This document shows, in pieces, positions 21,084 to 32,402 of a DNA stretch of 64,000 nt. Each line of letters starts with the position of its first letter. The first letter of the stretch is position 1. Source of the stretch: Jaapia argillacea MUCL 33604 (lineage: Eukaryota > Basidiomycota > Agaricomycetes > Jaapiales > Jaapiaceae); NCBI GenBank assembly GCA_000697665.1, contig KL197716.1, positions 1,060,937 to 1,124,936 of the forward strand, written 5' to 3'. Both the position numbers and the translations under genes were made by a program. Under the pieces are notes generated by a model. That model worked only from the letters and a program-made list of their open reading frames with translations, was not told the origin of the DNA and did no database searches.

Positions 21084-22990
21084 TCACTGTCTGCTCGGCG
21101 GTGACAACTTGATCATCCTTTCTCGTTCGGCACCCCATCTCTCCAACTCTCCTTTAAGTTTTCCAATCCTGACCTCAGTCTGAGGATGGTCAGAACCTGC
21201 CATGAGCATCGCCAGGCGACCATAATTGGTGTGGGTTTGACCTTGACGCTGGCCAAGCTTCTTCTCGGCAGTACTCAGCGAGCACTCGGCGGTTTGACTC
21301 GATTCTTGACGAGTCTCCCAAAAATCCACGGCTCGGCGGGCATCGAAACCAGCATGTGCCAGCAACCTGGGCAACTTTTGGTTCAATAAAAACGCCATGA
21401 TGGATAGCCGACTCACGACTCACCTCGCTGACACAACATCAGCCTCTATCTCCTGCTTCATGCTGGTACAATATTCTCCCAACTTGACTAGGTCACCGCT
21501 TCCAACCTTCCCCAAGTTGGCGACGGCATCGTTGACAAAAGGACCAAACAACATTGTGACAGGGAACAGAAGGGCCCTGACAACATCTGCGACCATCGAT
21601 AAGATACCTGGGATGACAATCGTAGCGGAAGAAAGGGTTTCCAGGTGGTGGGAAAGAACGAGATGGGCGAGTTCATGAGAAAGAAGGACCGCGAGTTCCG
21701 CCGTTTGATCTGGCGTTGGTCTGGGAGGGGATGCAGGGGGCGCGGACGCTGGCGAAAAGATGCCTAGGATGAATCTCCACCAAGAAGCATTCTGAGGCGA
21801 TGGCGAGAGACTTGATTCCACTGAATCTTGCAACCCAGCTGACGAGAGTACTTCTTCCAAAAACCCGGAATAGACGACAATCCCGCCTCCACCATCTGGA
21901 CCAAATCCGTATGAGAAGGCATTGGAGGAGTCGGGTTTGTCAACAATAATCAGAGAATAAGGAGGTCCCGGGATTGCATGGGGTACGGGATGGACGGGGC
22001 GAGCGCTGGTGACTTCGCAGAATCGTCTGAGGAACTCGGTACCCCTTGGACGTGGCCTCAGCGGATACTCTGCTGGGGGAGGGAACGGAAGATCACTAGA
22101 ACCGCGATCTACCCAGGCAGGCACAAGGGCATCCTCATGCTGCAGAAGCGGTACAACAGACTCCAGATGCCGGAGCGTATCTCGTACCCATATAAATCTC
22201 CAGTCCGACTGGGGAAGGAGGTGGGGTGGTTCTGGTTGAGCGAGAATCTCCCCCACAGCATGATACCAACCTGGCCCCGCCAGCTGGGCCGAAATCTCGT
22301 CTTCTTCTTCAGGAGAGAGGAGGATCAATCTCCACCTGTGAGACGGATAATGGTCACCGTGGAGAATTGGTAGGGAAAGCGGTCGACACACCTTCCCGTC
22401 AAGGGAGTTCGCTCAAGGCTAGCAACTATTGCTGCCCAAAAGAGTAAAATAGGAGTGAAAACAAGAACATGGAAAACGATATTGCGTCTCTGTAGCCGGC
22501 GTAATACCATTGTCTTCTTCTCAACTAGTTCCGGCTGATCCTCCCCCTCGGAAGCGGATTTCAGGTAGCGACGTGAGCGGTGGTTTTTGAGAATGATTAC
22601 AGGTACAAAGGTAAGAGCTATACGACCAGCAGTTCGCGCGAATTCCAAGGCAGTAGAGGCCTACAAAGACGAGGTTCAATCAGCTATATCGTTCTTCTGT
22701 TGAGATATTTACTTCGGGGAGCTGACCTTCAGAATGGTGGCGAGGAGGGGAATGATTGGGGCGGCTTGGGACCTTGGAGAGGAGTGAAATGTTCTGGCAT
22801 TGGGTCTTCGAAGTAATGGAGTGGGACTGGATCTAACTCCTTGTGTCGAAATCTGGTAAGAAAAAGGTGTGGATGAGAGGAGGGTTGTATGCGAAGATTG
22901 TCGACAGCAGTAGCGGCGGGGTAAACGGGGGGCAGGATGAATCGACGAGGAATGACTGCGCAGCACGGAACGCAACATCGTACATTGCAC
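21084..22990 (-). CDS. OMA1: OMA1-type mitochondrial M48 metalloendopeptidase
   Basis: Zinc protease of the mitochondrial inner membrane. OMA1 acts with the i-AAA and m-AAA systems in stress-induced cleavage of inner-membrane proteins. Exons by splice signals: 22990-22727, 22660-22392, 22335-21424, 21366-21084, in frame, 575 aa. The start may be 22990 or the next ATG at 22978. The N-terminus is Arg/Ser-rich without acids and contains 'RTFHSSPR', a mitochondrial presequence mark. A membrane segment lies around 'VLVFTPILLFWAAIVASL' in exon 2. The catalytic 'LLSHELAHLVLSHH' (HExxH) and the third ligand Glu in 'QEIEADVVSARLLAHAGFD' follow in M48C order. Yeast Oma1 is about 345 aa, so this one has a long N-terminal extension. 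Divergent or convergent overlap with neighbours is absent. Confident. Confidence 0.93.
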
Positions 22991-23200
22991 TGGCCAAGTT
23001 GTTGGCGGAAGCCTCCATCACCCAATGCCTTCTTTGCCACCGATGCCTTATTCACCCTCGGACCTTGCCGCGATACGACTGTATAAAACAAAATTCATTA
23101 CGAGGCGATACCTACATATCGTGGTCACACGAAATTATGGTTCAAACTACAGACAAATACGATAACTGTCACAAGGATCTTTGGGTCTGGCGTGAACGAC
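22991..23200. promoter_or_regulatory. OMA1 promoter / SVF1 3' flank
   Basis: Only about 210 bp separate the OMA1 start from the SVF1 stop (both minus strand). The OMA1 promoter and SVF1 terminator must share this space. No clear TATA box is seen. Confidence 0.4.
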
Positions 23201-24631
23201 TCAGGAAATGAACGTCGCTTCGTTGTAGAACCACCCATCAATATTCAGTCCAGCCGACAAGTCTGGGATCAGGGCGTCGGGACCGGAGACGGACAGTGTC
23301 GCTCGGTTGATCCACTACAGGCCATAATTAGTGGGAGGTAAAAGGGGTAATAAAACGATAAACTTACTTGGTACATCCACGGCTTGGTTCCCGCAACGTA
23401 ATTAACCACAGCTTTGAGGACGTATGGGATTTCCGCGAGAATATCGACCTTCTCGACGAGACCATTGTACTTGGCGGGATCCCCAACGACTACGCTTAGC
23501 GTGGCATCGACAGGTCCTGGAGCGCCTGGGAGAACTGAAGGGCCAGCCCACCGGAACGAGAGCTCAGTGGGTGCGGAATACCCAGTGTCCTCGTCCATGA
23601 CCGAATGAACATGAACTGCCCTGGAAATGACCGCGGCCGCATCCTCCTTCGTTTCATCCGGCCACTTTGTCTCAGCCGTCACGGCAACCAACTTCCCTCC
23701 TAGAACCAGGGAGCCAACGTTCACAGTGACGAAGCCAGAGCCGGCTCCCTTCCGCCCGTAGGTATCGGTGGTTGTGAACTCCATCGTAATAGCACTCACT
23801 CCACCGTGTTCCTCACTTTGGAAGTTGGCAAAATTCCAGCGCGATGCGATAAGATTGGGCCGCATACCCTGGATGGCATGCACGAACATCCCCGTGCCTT
23901 CAAATGGCGTCGCCTGACCGCCGATGATAATGTGCCCGGTGGCGACATTGCGAGGCCAGAAACGATGGACCACATAACCTTCAGGTTTCTCAGGATCTGT
24001 GCCAAAGTTCGAATATCCACCCTTGGGTCCTTTGCCAACTTTGAACCCAGGGATTGACGCTGGACGTTTGATCTCGAAGGATACTTGTAGGTCGTCGGAA
24101 AGATTGGCGTTTATGATGTAGGATTCAGGATAGTCCGATCCCGGGTTCTCTTTGTGAGTGATGGAGAACTGGTCGCCCTTGCTAGATCGCTTATCAAGGC
24201 CTGGCGGAGGACATACGAAGTTGGTGACATTGATAGATCTCCATGTCCTCGTGTTGGTGTTCGGATTGTATACTTTGCAATTGTACTGGATAGTGGGATA
24301 CCAAACTCTGCGAGATGTTAACAGGAAACATATTTCAATCTCATATATCACTTACCCAACGCTCGAATGGACAACTTGATTCATGATGGTTGTTCCATCC
24401 TCCATAGTGTTGTAGAATGTCTGCGTCTCCGTGACAAATCCACTGGAGGTAGCAAGCCATAAGGTATCCGAGGGCTCGAGTTCGCCGAACAAGTCGTCTG
24501 CACCTTTGTTGTTGGTGACGGGATGGAAATTGGGAGCATTTGGGTCCACTGCGGTCACCCTATACAAGGAGTTAAGTGAAGCTACTGGGGCTCAGGAGTA
24601 AGAGAACGTACGACCAGAGAGAGGAGAACAT
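23201..24631 (-). CDS. SVF1: Svf1 family survival factor
   Basis: Svf1 is a lipocalin-fold-type protein needed for survival under oxidative and cold stress. In yeast it has been linked to ceramide handling between ER and Golgi. Four exons: 24631-24612 (only 20 nt), 24559-24356, 24307-23368, 23314-23201, in frame, 425 aa. The N-terminus is 'MFSSLWS' then 'TAVDPNAPNFHPV', 'LFGELEPSDTLW' and 'GFVTETQTFYNTMEDGT', with the exon junction giving 'HSSVGVWYPTIQYN', all hallmarks of the Svf1 N-terminal domain. The C-terminal domain has 'HRFWPRNVATGHI', 'QGMRPNLIASRWNFANFQSE' and 'IDGWFYNEATF' near the end. Length is a little above the ~380-480 aa family range centre. It is divergent from ACL4, with start codons 144 bp apart. 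Very sure. Confidence 0.95.
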
Positions 24632-24775
24632 GATGGTCGTAAGATGAAGACCTGATCAGATTACATTACGTTTATTCAGATTTATCAATTAGAGATAACC
24701 TACTGATAACTTCAATATTCCTTATCCGCAGAAAAGTGCGTCTACAAACTAACTTGTTCGCCACCACTTTTCATC
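24632..24775. promoter_or_regulatory. Shared divergent promoter SVF1 / ACL4
   Basis: 144 bp between opposite start codons, AT-rich, with 'ttgcgcac'-free sequence and no standard TATA. Both genes must be driven from this space or from inside each other's 5' part. Confidence 0.6.
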
Positions 24776-26118
24776 ATGGGCCGCACTCAGACCAAGTCGA
24801 AGCGAACTCGATCCAGTGGGACGGCGAAAAATCCCCCCTCAATACCAGAATTGTTTCAAAAGGCTCAATCCCTCATTGACCGATGTGATTATGACCTTGC
24901 AACCCTATTTCTCCATCGCATATTGGAGCAGTCACCTAGCAATCCCGACGCAAAGGAAATGCTCGGTGTGGTGTTAATCGAGACTGGCCAGCTTGATTCC
25001 GCAAAAGAGGTGCGCGAGATCGCACTGATTCCAGGTCCCAATTGTGCTCATGGTTTTGCGTGGAGTGATGATAGACATTCCTGTCATTGCTTCCCCCGAA
25101 CCCAGATGCCCCCGTTCCTCCTCCTCCCTCGGCTCATCTTTACCTTGCTCAACTCAGCGACGACGATCCACACCGAGCATTACAACACTACCAGGCAGCT
25201 GTGGACATTTTATCTGCACAGCTGAAGGGCAAGGAACGTGCCGTCGATTCCACTCGGGAGGATGAGAGCAGCATCAAAGCGAATATTGTGCGGGCTCTTG
25301 TCGGCATGGTAGAGATCTGGATGGATCCATCTTATGATTTATGGTGCGCCTTGTCTCCTATTTTTTGGCCTATCTTCCAACTGCCATTAGCTTCGATCCC
25401 GAAGCCGAGAAAAATTGCGAGAAACTACTGGAGCTCGCACATCAAACAGATCCCGACAATGCAGAGGCTCTCCAAGCACTAGCATCAGTCCGCCTCTCTC
25501 AAGAGCGTTCGGATGATGCCAGAGAGATTGTCGGGAGAGCTTGGACCTTGTGGAAAGACTTGGACCAAGGCAAGTCCCAAGGCAGACGTCTGAAGATTTC
25601 CATGTCATTCACCGCGTGAATACAGACGATCCACGCTATCCCCCGATACCGACACGACTATCTCTCGTGAAGCTCTGCCTCGAGTTGTCTCTATACACCC
25701 CTGCCCTGCAGATCCTCCAGACCGTCATGTTGTCCGATGATCAAGAAGTGGAAGCGTGGTATCTGGAAGGATGGTGCTTCTTCCTTATGAGTGAACAGGC
25801 ACGAGAAACCAAATCGACATTGGATGATTTGACGTGGGAGGAGCTCGGGCGGAGCGCGAGGGACTGTCTCGATACATGTCAAATGGTAGAGAGTTCCCTC
25901 TTGTCTTTCGGCTCTGATTAACAACTTGCTGCCAGCTCCACCTCGGACAAGCACATCCAGATCAACCCTTGCTGGACCATGCTAACGAACTGATCCAGAA
26001 GCTTGAGGCAATGGGGATTCAACCGTCCCCTGAAGACGATACAGTTGGTGTTAACCCGGATGTATGGGAGGATGTGGTGGACAGCGATGACGGAGGTAGC
26101 GACGTTGAGATGAGTTAG
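24776..26118 (+). CDS. ACL4: Acl4-type TPR chaperone of ribosomal protein uL4 (Rpl4)
   Basis: Acl4 binds newly made Rpl4 during translation and escorts it into the nucleus for 60S assembly. Exons: 24776-25009, 25075-25343, 25391-25569, 25626-25885, 25936-26118, in frame, 374 aa. The N-terminus is basic ('RTQTKSKRTRSSG'), followed by TPR-type helices ('ATLFLHRILEQSPSNPDAKE', 'SAHLYLAQLSDDDPHRALQH', 'AEALQALASVRLSQERSDDA'). Then come the family block 'DDPRYPPIPTRLSLVKL', 'EVEAWYLEGWCFFLM', and an acidic tail ending 'VDSDDGGSDVEMS'. The third intron (25570-25625) has a GC donor (G|GCAAGT), which is required to keep the conserved 'WKDLD-DDPR' junction in frame. Sure of family. Confidence 0.92.
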
Positions 26119-26283
26119 TCAGTGTTGAGAGAAGCAATTTTTTCAGTAGTCTTTGATTTCCTAGTATGGCGATGACAATCCACGTTTGCGATCAGAGGAT
26201 GATGATATATGGTCTATACGACATTTCTAAGGATATATCTCGAACATGGGTTTGTATGATCTGGCAGTGATCTGTGGGTCGCA
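26119..26283. terminator. Convergent 3' region of ACL4 and the RMND1-like gene
   Basis: 165 bp between facing stop codons. It must hold both 3' ends. No perfect AATAAA is seen on either strand. The region is AT-rich with 'tttttcagtagtctttg'. Confidence 0.4.
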
Positions 26284-27786
26284 CTACGAGAAAGACGGTG
26301 ATTGGGTCGTTTCGGACTGGGATTTTGAGGAAGATGGTTTAGGGAATAGAGCATCAATGAAGATGTGATAAAGTTCGGGACCATCGCGAATCAAAGCCTG
26401 ACGAAAGGATGAGCTCAATGGGTTTACATTAGAAATGGAGGGCTCACAATGACCACCTCCACGGCAATGAGCGCGATGATCACCAGTTCCATCCGATGGG
26501 TACTTGACTTTCGAGCAAGATTAAGGTCAGGTTTGACTCTCAATAGAATCGCTTTGCACCTACCTCCGTCAAAAGCTGGCGTAAGATGGATTGCACCTAA
26601 GGGAGAAGTCAGTTGTACTCAAACTGATGTCGTCGCAACCGTTTCACCTCTGCAGCATACGTGATCTTATCGTTCACAATTTGAGTTCGAGAGTTCATCT
26701 CCAGAGCATTGCTCAGGGACTTGAAGTAACCTGCGAGAATTCAGGCCTCGAATGCCAGGTGGACGAAAGTACAGCATACCTTCGAGGACAGGCTCTGCCC
26801 AGTAGAAATCGGGCACGTCTGAAAAATTTCCTCGGTTGAGATTAAGACCTTGGCGGAACCTCATTAGCTGGCCGAGCTTCTTTATTACAGCTGTACGTGG
26901 CAACCCTGGCTTTCCAGTCTTCTCCAGGGACTGGGGAAGTAGTGACACAGATGACAGATAGTCGTCTAGGGCAACCTCGAGACCAGACAAGGCAGTGGAC
27001 CGAGCGAGTGCTTGGGAGAAGGCGTAGCGAGCCAACAAATTCTCCAGGGGCAGCACAGAAGTGGGCAAACGATCTGGCAAAGAATTAGAAGAGCTCATAG
27101 CGGGTGTATGGCCAAGGATAATCAAGTCGCCCTGTAGTCGAGTGCTCCTACAAGATGTATTCCGTTAGAAACTAAAAAAAATGATAGATGACTAGGTTCT
27201 GCCAACTCTGTAGGATCCATGACAAAGTCTAATTCCTCTGTTTCGGCTTCCTTCAGATGCCCAATTTCAAGTCCGGGCGGCGAAATGACTTCCGCAGCGA
27301 ACCGTCGGGCATCTGCGTCACCCAAACCCCAACAGACAAAGCTGCCGTTCTCGAAAATGAATACTTCACCTTCCTTGCCCTTCTCTCCCCACTTGGGCAC
27401 CCAGCATGACTCGTGTAGAAGCACGGATGATGGAGGAAGGCGGCCCCGAAGTTTAGAGAAGAGATATCGTTCCGCAGTGGCCAGGGTGAAGACGGAGTTT
27501 ATGTTGCTCTGAGTGGGAGTAGGATTGGCACGAATGGGGAGCGAAGCGGAGGCAGCACGGCGAAGAGGAGTGGCTGCCTTTGGCTTATACTTTGAAGGTT
27601 CCTCTGTAGGTGAAGGTTTCGCGGTAGATGATAGCCCTCGCCAGAGCTGTAACCTAGTCACTGCTCGACCTGTGATCAAGGTGGGAGGAGCAGAACGGAG
27701 GGTCCGCGAGGGAGCATATATTAACCTGAACTGAAATAGGTCACATATTTCCCTTCGGCGATCTGGTTTGTTGTTGCACTCACCAT
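26284..27786 (-). CDS. RMND1/MRX10-type mitochondrial DUF155 protein
   Basis: DUF155 (YagE/RMND1) family, whose mitochondrial members support mitochondrial translation at the inner membrane. Best model: exons 27786-27784, 27730-27207, 27147-26780, 26730-26648, 26596-26564, 26507-26448, 26397-26284, in frame, 394 aa. The first exon is just the ATG. It then continues with an Arg-rich, acid-free presequence ('FRLIYAPSRTLRSAPP'). Family landmarks follow: 'STRLQGDLIIL', 'FSQALARSTALSGLE', 'FYWAEPVLEG' joined to 'YFKSLSNALEMNSRTQIVND', then 'THRMELVIIALIAVEVVIAL' (C-terminal membrane helix) and 'IRDGPEL'. The donor after 'DPTE' (27206) is weak (GTTGGC), so that junction is less certain. Yeast RMD1/RMD8 are related but not mitochondrial. 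Divergent from SART1. Confidence 0.88.
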
Positions 27787-27971
27787 CCTTGAAGGGACTT
27801 GATAAATATATAGTTGAGGTGGGTAAAATGGACAAGTTTCCGTTCGAGTCTTTCCGAGAGGGCGACGTGACATGTGACAAGTCCTTCACTCTCTGCTTCA
27901 CCGCCAAGCTACCATCGACTTGTTCAACTCCTACGTGGTCTTCTTATTCCCCAGCCTTGATTCTACCAGCC
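27787..27971. promoter_or_regulatory. Shared divergent promoter (RMND1-like / SART1)
   Basis: 185 bp between opposite start codons. It contains 'gataaatatatagttg' (TATA-like, about 27801) on the plus strand and 'gtcgactt'-type sequences. An upstream in-frame ATG on the minus strand (27907) would add an acidic, non-presequence N-terminus, so it was not chosen. Confidence 0.5.
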
Positions 27972-30822
27972 ATGTCCATGGAAGAAAGCATCAGCTTGGA
28001 AGAAACCAACAAAATCCGAATCTCCCTTGGTCTCAAACCGCTCACTGACGACCGCGCCCCCGCAGATGACAAAGACAAGCAGGCAGAGGATAACTATGCA
28101 AAGGCACGAGATACGGAAGTGAAGGCGCGAGAGTCAAAGTCAGTTTTCACTCTTCCCCTGTGCGATAGGCAGCACTGACGATATCATTTCCGTAGGGCAA
28201 TCCAGGAGCGTATCGCGAAGTAAGTCACGCCAGTTGCTGTTGGACGTCCCCGCTTACACTCCGGTCTCTTGTTTAGGGTGAGAAATAGACGCGAACTTCA
28301 TGCATCGCTCAAGGGTTCGACGCTCGGTGATGCCGACAATGACACAGACGATACATTGAAATGGATCAAAAAAGCTAAGAAACGGGAGAAGGCACTTGCC
28401 AAGAAGCGACAGGAAGAGATGGAAAGTATGGACAAGATGTTCCAGGATGAGTACTCTGAGAGTACGTGTTGCAGTTCTCTCGAGTATGCAACTGACACCA
28501 ACTGTTCTCAGAGGACCTTGTTGGGCTCAAGGTCAGCCATGACTTTGAAGAACTGGAAGAAGGAGAAGCTCGGATACTCACGTTGAAAGATAGTCGAATT
28601 CTGGATAACGAAGGCAAGCAATCCGGTCAATTACCGTGCTTTCCCTCGCTCATCCCTTCTTTTCAGAGGATGAACTGCAGAATGTGGAAATGGCGGAAGA
28701 GGATCGAAGAAAGAAGAATCAGGAACTCAAGATCAAGCGGCCAGATTACACTGGGTATGACGACGACGAGTTTGCACCTGGTAGTGAGGGATTAAGAAAG
28801 TCTGTGCTGGCGAAATATGATGAAGTCCTCGAAGGCCCGAAGGAGACTGTGAGTACCGTCTCTGTTATCCAGACACTTCAGCTCCCTCATCCGAACCATT
28901 AGTCCTTTCGCCTAGGTGCGTCCGCAACCACTCCTCAGGCCGCTCGTCAAGAGAAGCAACAGGCGGCTTCATGTATCAACAAGTCCCTCCTGTCTATCGA
29001 CTACGAGAGTGAATCTTCCCCGTCTTGCAACTTGTATAGAACGTCTGTTGACTTTTCTCAACTTATAGAAAATCTCGAGATCACCGACTATTTGAAGGAA
29101 GGGGATGTCGGTTTCAAGAAGCCCAAGGTCTTCGAGTTTGTAATATCTGTAATTATCGTTTACTGACTTTGCCTATTTCTAGACTAAGAAGAAGCGTCCA
29201 TCTCGGCGATTGGCCGAAGCATCAGAAGATACCCCAGCCCAAACTCTGGAGATGATGGATATTGACGAAAAACCCGTTGTCCCTCGCCTTCGAGACCTCG
29301 ATGCGAACTTCGTCGACGACGAGGAGTTGCAGGCTGCGCTTACTCGATCTCGGAAGGCTAAAATTCGCAAAAGCAAGAAGCTGACGCCAGAGGAGATTGC
29401 TCAGAAAAGTGGGTCGTTCCTGTTTCACTTGGTTATTGTCCTGACCTGTTGCCCACCAGTATCCGACGAGAGGGCGCGCGAAGAAGTAGCTGATGGAATT
29501 GAAGCCGATCGTGCGGACGAGCAATCAGACGCCAATGGTCTATCAGGTCTCACAATCGATGACACGTCCGAGTTCGTGCGCTCTATCACGTTCAATCCAA
29601 TTGAAGTCAAGAGCGAGCCCACGATAAAGAAGGAATCATCACAGCCGTCAGCCCCACGCCTCCCATCTGTCGGCAGCGATATCGCCATGCCTGATATTGA
29701 TCAACCCATGGATGAAGTCGAAGCAGGAGAACTTGTAGTGAAGGAGGAGGAGGAAGACGAAGAGGCCATGCTGAACGCCATCGAGTCTGCCTTGAAGGAA
29801 ACCGAGGAAGCAGAAAAGTCTCAGCTTGCCGATGCAGAAGTTGGAACGTCATCGGAGCAGACTTTTAGCGGAGGCATGGCGTCGACGTTGACCATACTAC
29901 GGCAACAAGGGATTCTCGCTGCTCCCAAGGCCGATATGACAGAGCGGGAGAGGGTGCAAAAGCAGAGAGATTTCTGGCTCGCGGAGCAACGCCGTCGTCT
30001 AGCAGAACGGGAGTTGGAGAAGGTCAAGTCTCGAGGTTCGAACAAGGATCAGGCCACTCGCGAGTACGAAAACAGGCTTCGTGAGCAGCAAGAGGCCCGC
30101 GAGCAGCTTGAAATGTTCAAGAACTATAAACCCGACGTGAACATCGTGTACTATGATGAGTTTGGCCGGGAGATGGGAGTCAAGGAGGCTTGGAAGGCGC
30201 TTTCGCACAAGTTTCATGGGAAGGGGTCTGGAAAAATGAAAACCGAGAAACGGCTGAAGAAGATTGCAGAGGAGAAGAAGCAGGAGGCGATGGCCAGCGG
30301 AGATACACCTCTCAGTATGAACAGAGCATTCCAACTACGACAAGAGAAGACTGGACAAGCCCATTTTGTCTTGTCTGTTGGTAACCGGGGGTGCGTTGCT
30401 TTCACCGTTGTCATTTCCGCGCTCTCACCTTTTCTTCCAGCGCCGTCCCCCAGGCTGAGGAATTCCTTGATTCGCACCAATTATCAAAGGGCAAGTCTGA
30501 AAAGGGCAAGGGGAGGAAGAAAGACAAGGAATCTAAAGCTTCAGCTCCCCAAGTGCTAGATTCCGGGTTCATCACCCTTCCGGCGCCCACGGCTTCCTAT
30601 GGTGACAGTCCGATACCCGCCTCCCCGTTGCCTGGTTCAGCCGGGTACGGTTCACCTGCTCCTAGACCTGGTTTCAAGAGTATCACAGCGGCCGCGACAC
30701 CGGTCGATTCGCCGTCGGAACGAGGCACTCCAGTCCCGAATGATCGCATGAGAGTTGCGTTGTCGTTGAAGAGGAAGGCTACTGAGGAAGTGAAAGCGTC
30801 ACCCCCACCGAAGAGGCGATAG
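27972..30822 (+). CDS. SNU66: SART1/Snu66 U4/U6.U5 tri-snRNP protein
   Basis: A component of the spliceosomal tri-snRNP needed for its joining to the pre-spliceosome. The N-terminal SART1 block is clear: 'SISLEETNKIRISLGLKPL', then 'KARDTEVKARESK', 'RELHASLKGSTLGD' and 'WIKKAKKREKALAKKR'. The middle has 'EDLVGLKVSHDFEEL', 'RILDNE' joined to 'EDELQNVEM', and 'RPDYTGYDDDEF'. The C-terminal signature is 'VNIVYYDEFGREMGVKEAWK' and 'LSHKFHGKGSGKMKTEKRLK'. There are about ten short introns. The one at 28614-28666 has a GC donor (G|GCAAG). The last intron joins 'SVGNRG' to 'AVPQAEEFLDSH', after which a Lys-rich, Ser/Pro-rich tail ends in 'SPPPKRR'. Length about 850 aa, normal for the family. Convergent with RNase H2A 64 bp away. 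Confidence 0.94.
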
Positions 30823-30886
30823 AGCCTCGGTCGGGAGCTCTGCCGAGTCGCATATGTATGATAATCCGTTTGTTGGCCAAGGACCT
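30823..30886. terminator. Convergent 3' region SART1 / RNH201
   Basis: Only 64 bp between facing stop codons. Transcripts of the two genes very likely overlap at their 3' ends. No polyadenylation hexamer stands out. Confidence 0.4.
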
Positions 30887-32105
30887 TCACAGCGTACATA
30901 AACTGGTAATGCCCAAGTCTTTGGTGACTGTGCATCGATCCTTGTCTTCCCCACTTCCCCTGTCAAACGCCTTCACCAGTGATTCTTGACCTTCGTCTAT
31001 CCTAGAGAGAACAACCTGTGAGAGAGTCTAGAGTTGAGACGATGATAGTTTGTACCATTTGACGTGATGTGCTCTCTTTTCAAGGATGGTTTTGATGGTA
31101 GCCCAAGAAAAGCGCGCGAGGGAAGGAAAACCAAACGTGGGCTCCAAGGTGTTGCTCAACCATTTGACTGTATTTGGGTCTGGGGGGAATCAGCGTTTCC
31201 GTGGGTGAGACGGCATGGGCTGGATAGCTCACCGCCTGGATAACCACTGCCAAGCTTTTCTCCGAGGGTCGTCGAATCGATGTCATCCGAGTGGATGGTT
31301 CTAGAGGTCAAGGCATCCTCTTCAAATACCCATCCGTCGATCCAAGCATCTCTTGTGACCTTTGCTGCAATGGAAGCCGCCCCTACTATTTTGTACAAGT
31401 CATCTGCTTTCTTTGCGACGGTAAAGTTAATTCCGGGGAACATGGAAGAGAGATAATTCTGATAGGTGAGTGGGTTGCCGAGGGTGTCGACGTAGACCTG
31501 TTACGATTGGCTTGTGAGGATTAGAATGGAAGAAGGTGAATGGCACCTCTGATAGCTGTAATCCGCGTTGGAGAACTTCTCGAATGAGCAAGACAGTGGC
31601 GTCTTCTGATTGCCGATTCAGGTTCAGAGGAGGACGACGAAGCATGCCACTTGAAATAGCCTGAGGACTGTGTGTAGTGGGCGACGATTGGAGGGTAGAA
31701 CCACTCCAAGAAAGCTGGGCAACGTACCATAGGACTCGAACAGACCAACCCATATTCTCTGGATCAGAGCTGAGCATTCCGAGTAGAGAATCCCTTGTCT
31801 TGGCTGTCAACTGCTTGGAATCTGCGGTGTGTTTGTGTCAGAGTCACGGATGAAGGGGCGAGGAGAATACCAGCAAAAGCCATTTGTTCCAAGGTTTCTT
31901 GGAATGACGCAACACAGTAGGCTACACCATAGACGAGAGGGCCTAGGACAGGACCCCTGCCTGCCTCATCGACACCAAGGATGTAGGGACCTGGTGCTGT
32001 TGGTGTAGGAGTGTGGAAAGTATAGGAAGCAGACAAGGGTTCATTTGGATTTGGGATTGAAGGGATGCGGCTTGGGCCTGGCTCAGAGTCTTGCGAGTTT
32101 GACAT
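30887..32105 (-). CDS. RNH201: Ribonuclease H2 catalytic subunit A
   Basis: RNase HII-type enzyme that removes ribonucleotides from DNA and RNA:DNA hybrids, with partner subunits B and C. Exons: 32105-31871, 31821-31728, 31667-31547, 31497-31233, 31179-31056, 31001-30887, in frame, 317 aa (human RNASEH2A is 299). The catalytic pocket is seen in order: '[17 protein letters not shown]' (DEAGRG), '[10 protein letters not shown]', 'VYVDTLGNP' (Asp), '[20 protein letters not shown]' (Asp). The last splice (after 'HHVKW') gives a C-terminus ending '[11 protein letters not shown]', like the 'LERGLESATSL' end of the human subunit. Reading through instead gives a short tail ending at 31028. The first Met (32105) gives a Ser/Pro-rich lead. 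A further upstream Met at 32153 is possible. Confidence 0.93.
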
Positions 32106-32402
32106 GGTAAAGGACTTCAAATTGACTTCAATGCTACTTGCAGACTCGGTCAAGACGCGTTCGCGTTCTTTACGCCTGTTTTGAAACTGTGGCTGAATCG
32201 AGTGGGAATACCAGACAACACTGACGCGAACGTTGAAAATGTGGTTGAATCAAGAGGGAACCTTCATACAACGCAGTCTAGTATACAGGACGTAACCGAG
32301 GGATATAGTGCTATGGAAAACAGTTTGCCCGAGGATTGACAGACAAGGCAAGTCTAAATGCGATGAGGAGATTGTAAGCAAACACGGAGGGGAGACGACA
32401 TA
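32106..32402. promoter_or_regulatory. RNH201 promoter region and 3' flank of next gene
   Basis: A 297-bp gap holding the RNH201 promoter and the end of the unknown gene at 32403 (both minus strand). It has 'cgcgttcgcgttc'-type GC dyads near 32155-32168. An MCB-like 'gacgcgt' sits at 32154-32160, a cell-cycle element in yeasts, which would fit a DNA-maintenance gene. This is suggestive only. Confidence 0.35.

Noticed and set aside
27787-27907. Upstream start for the RMND1-like protein (MAVKQRVKD...)
   Set aside because: Adds an acidic N-terminus and ignores a strong GTGAGT donor; does not look like a presequence.
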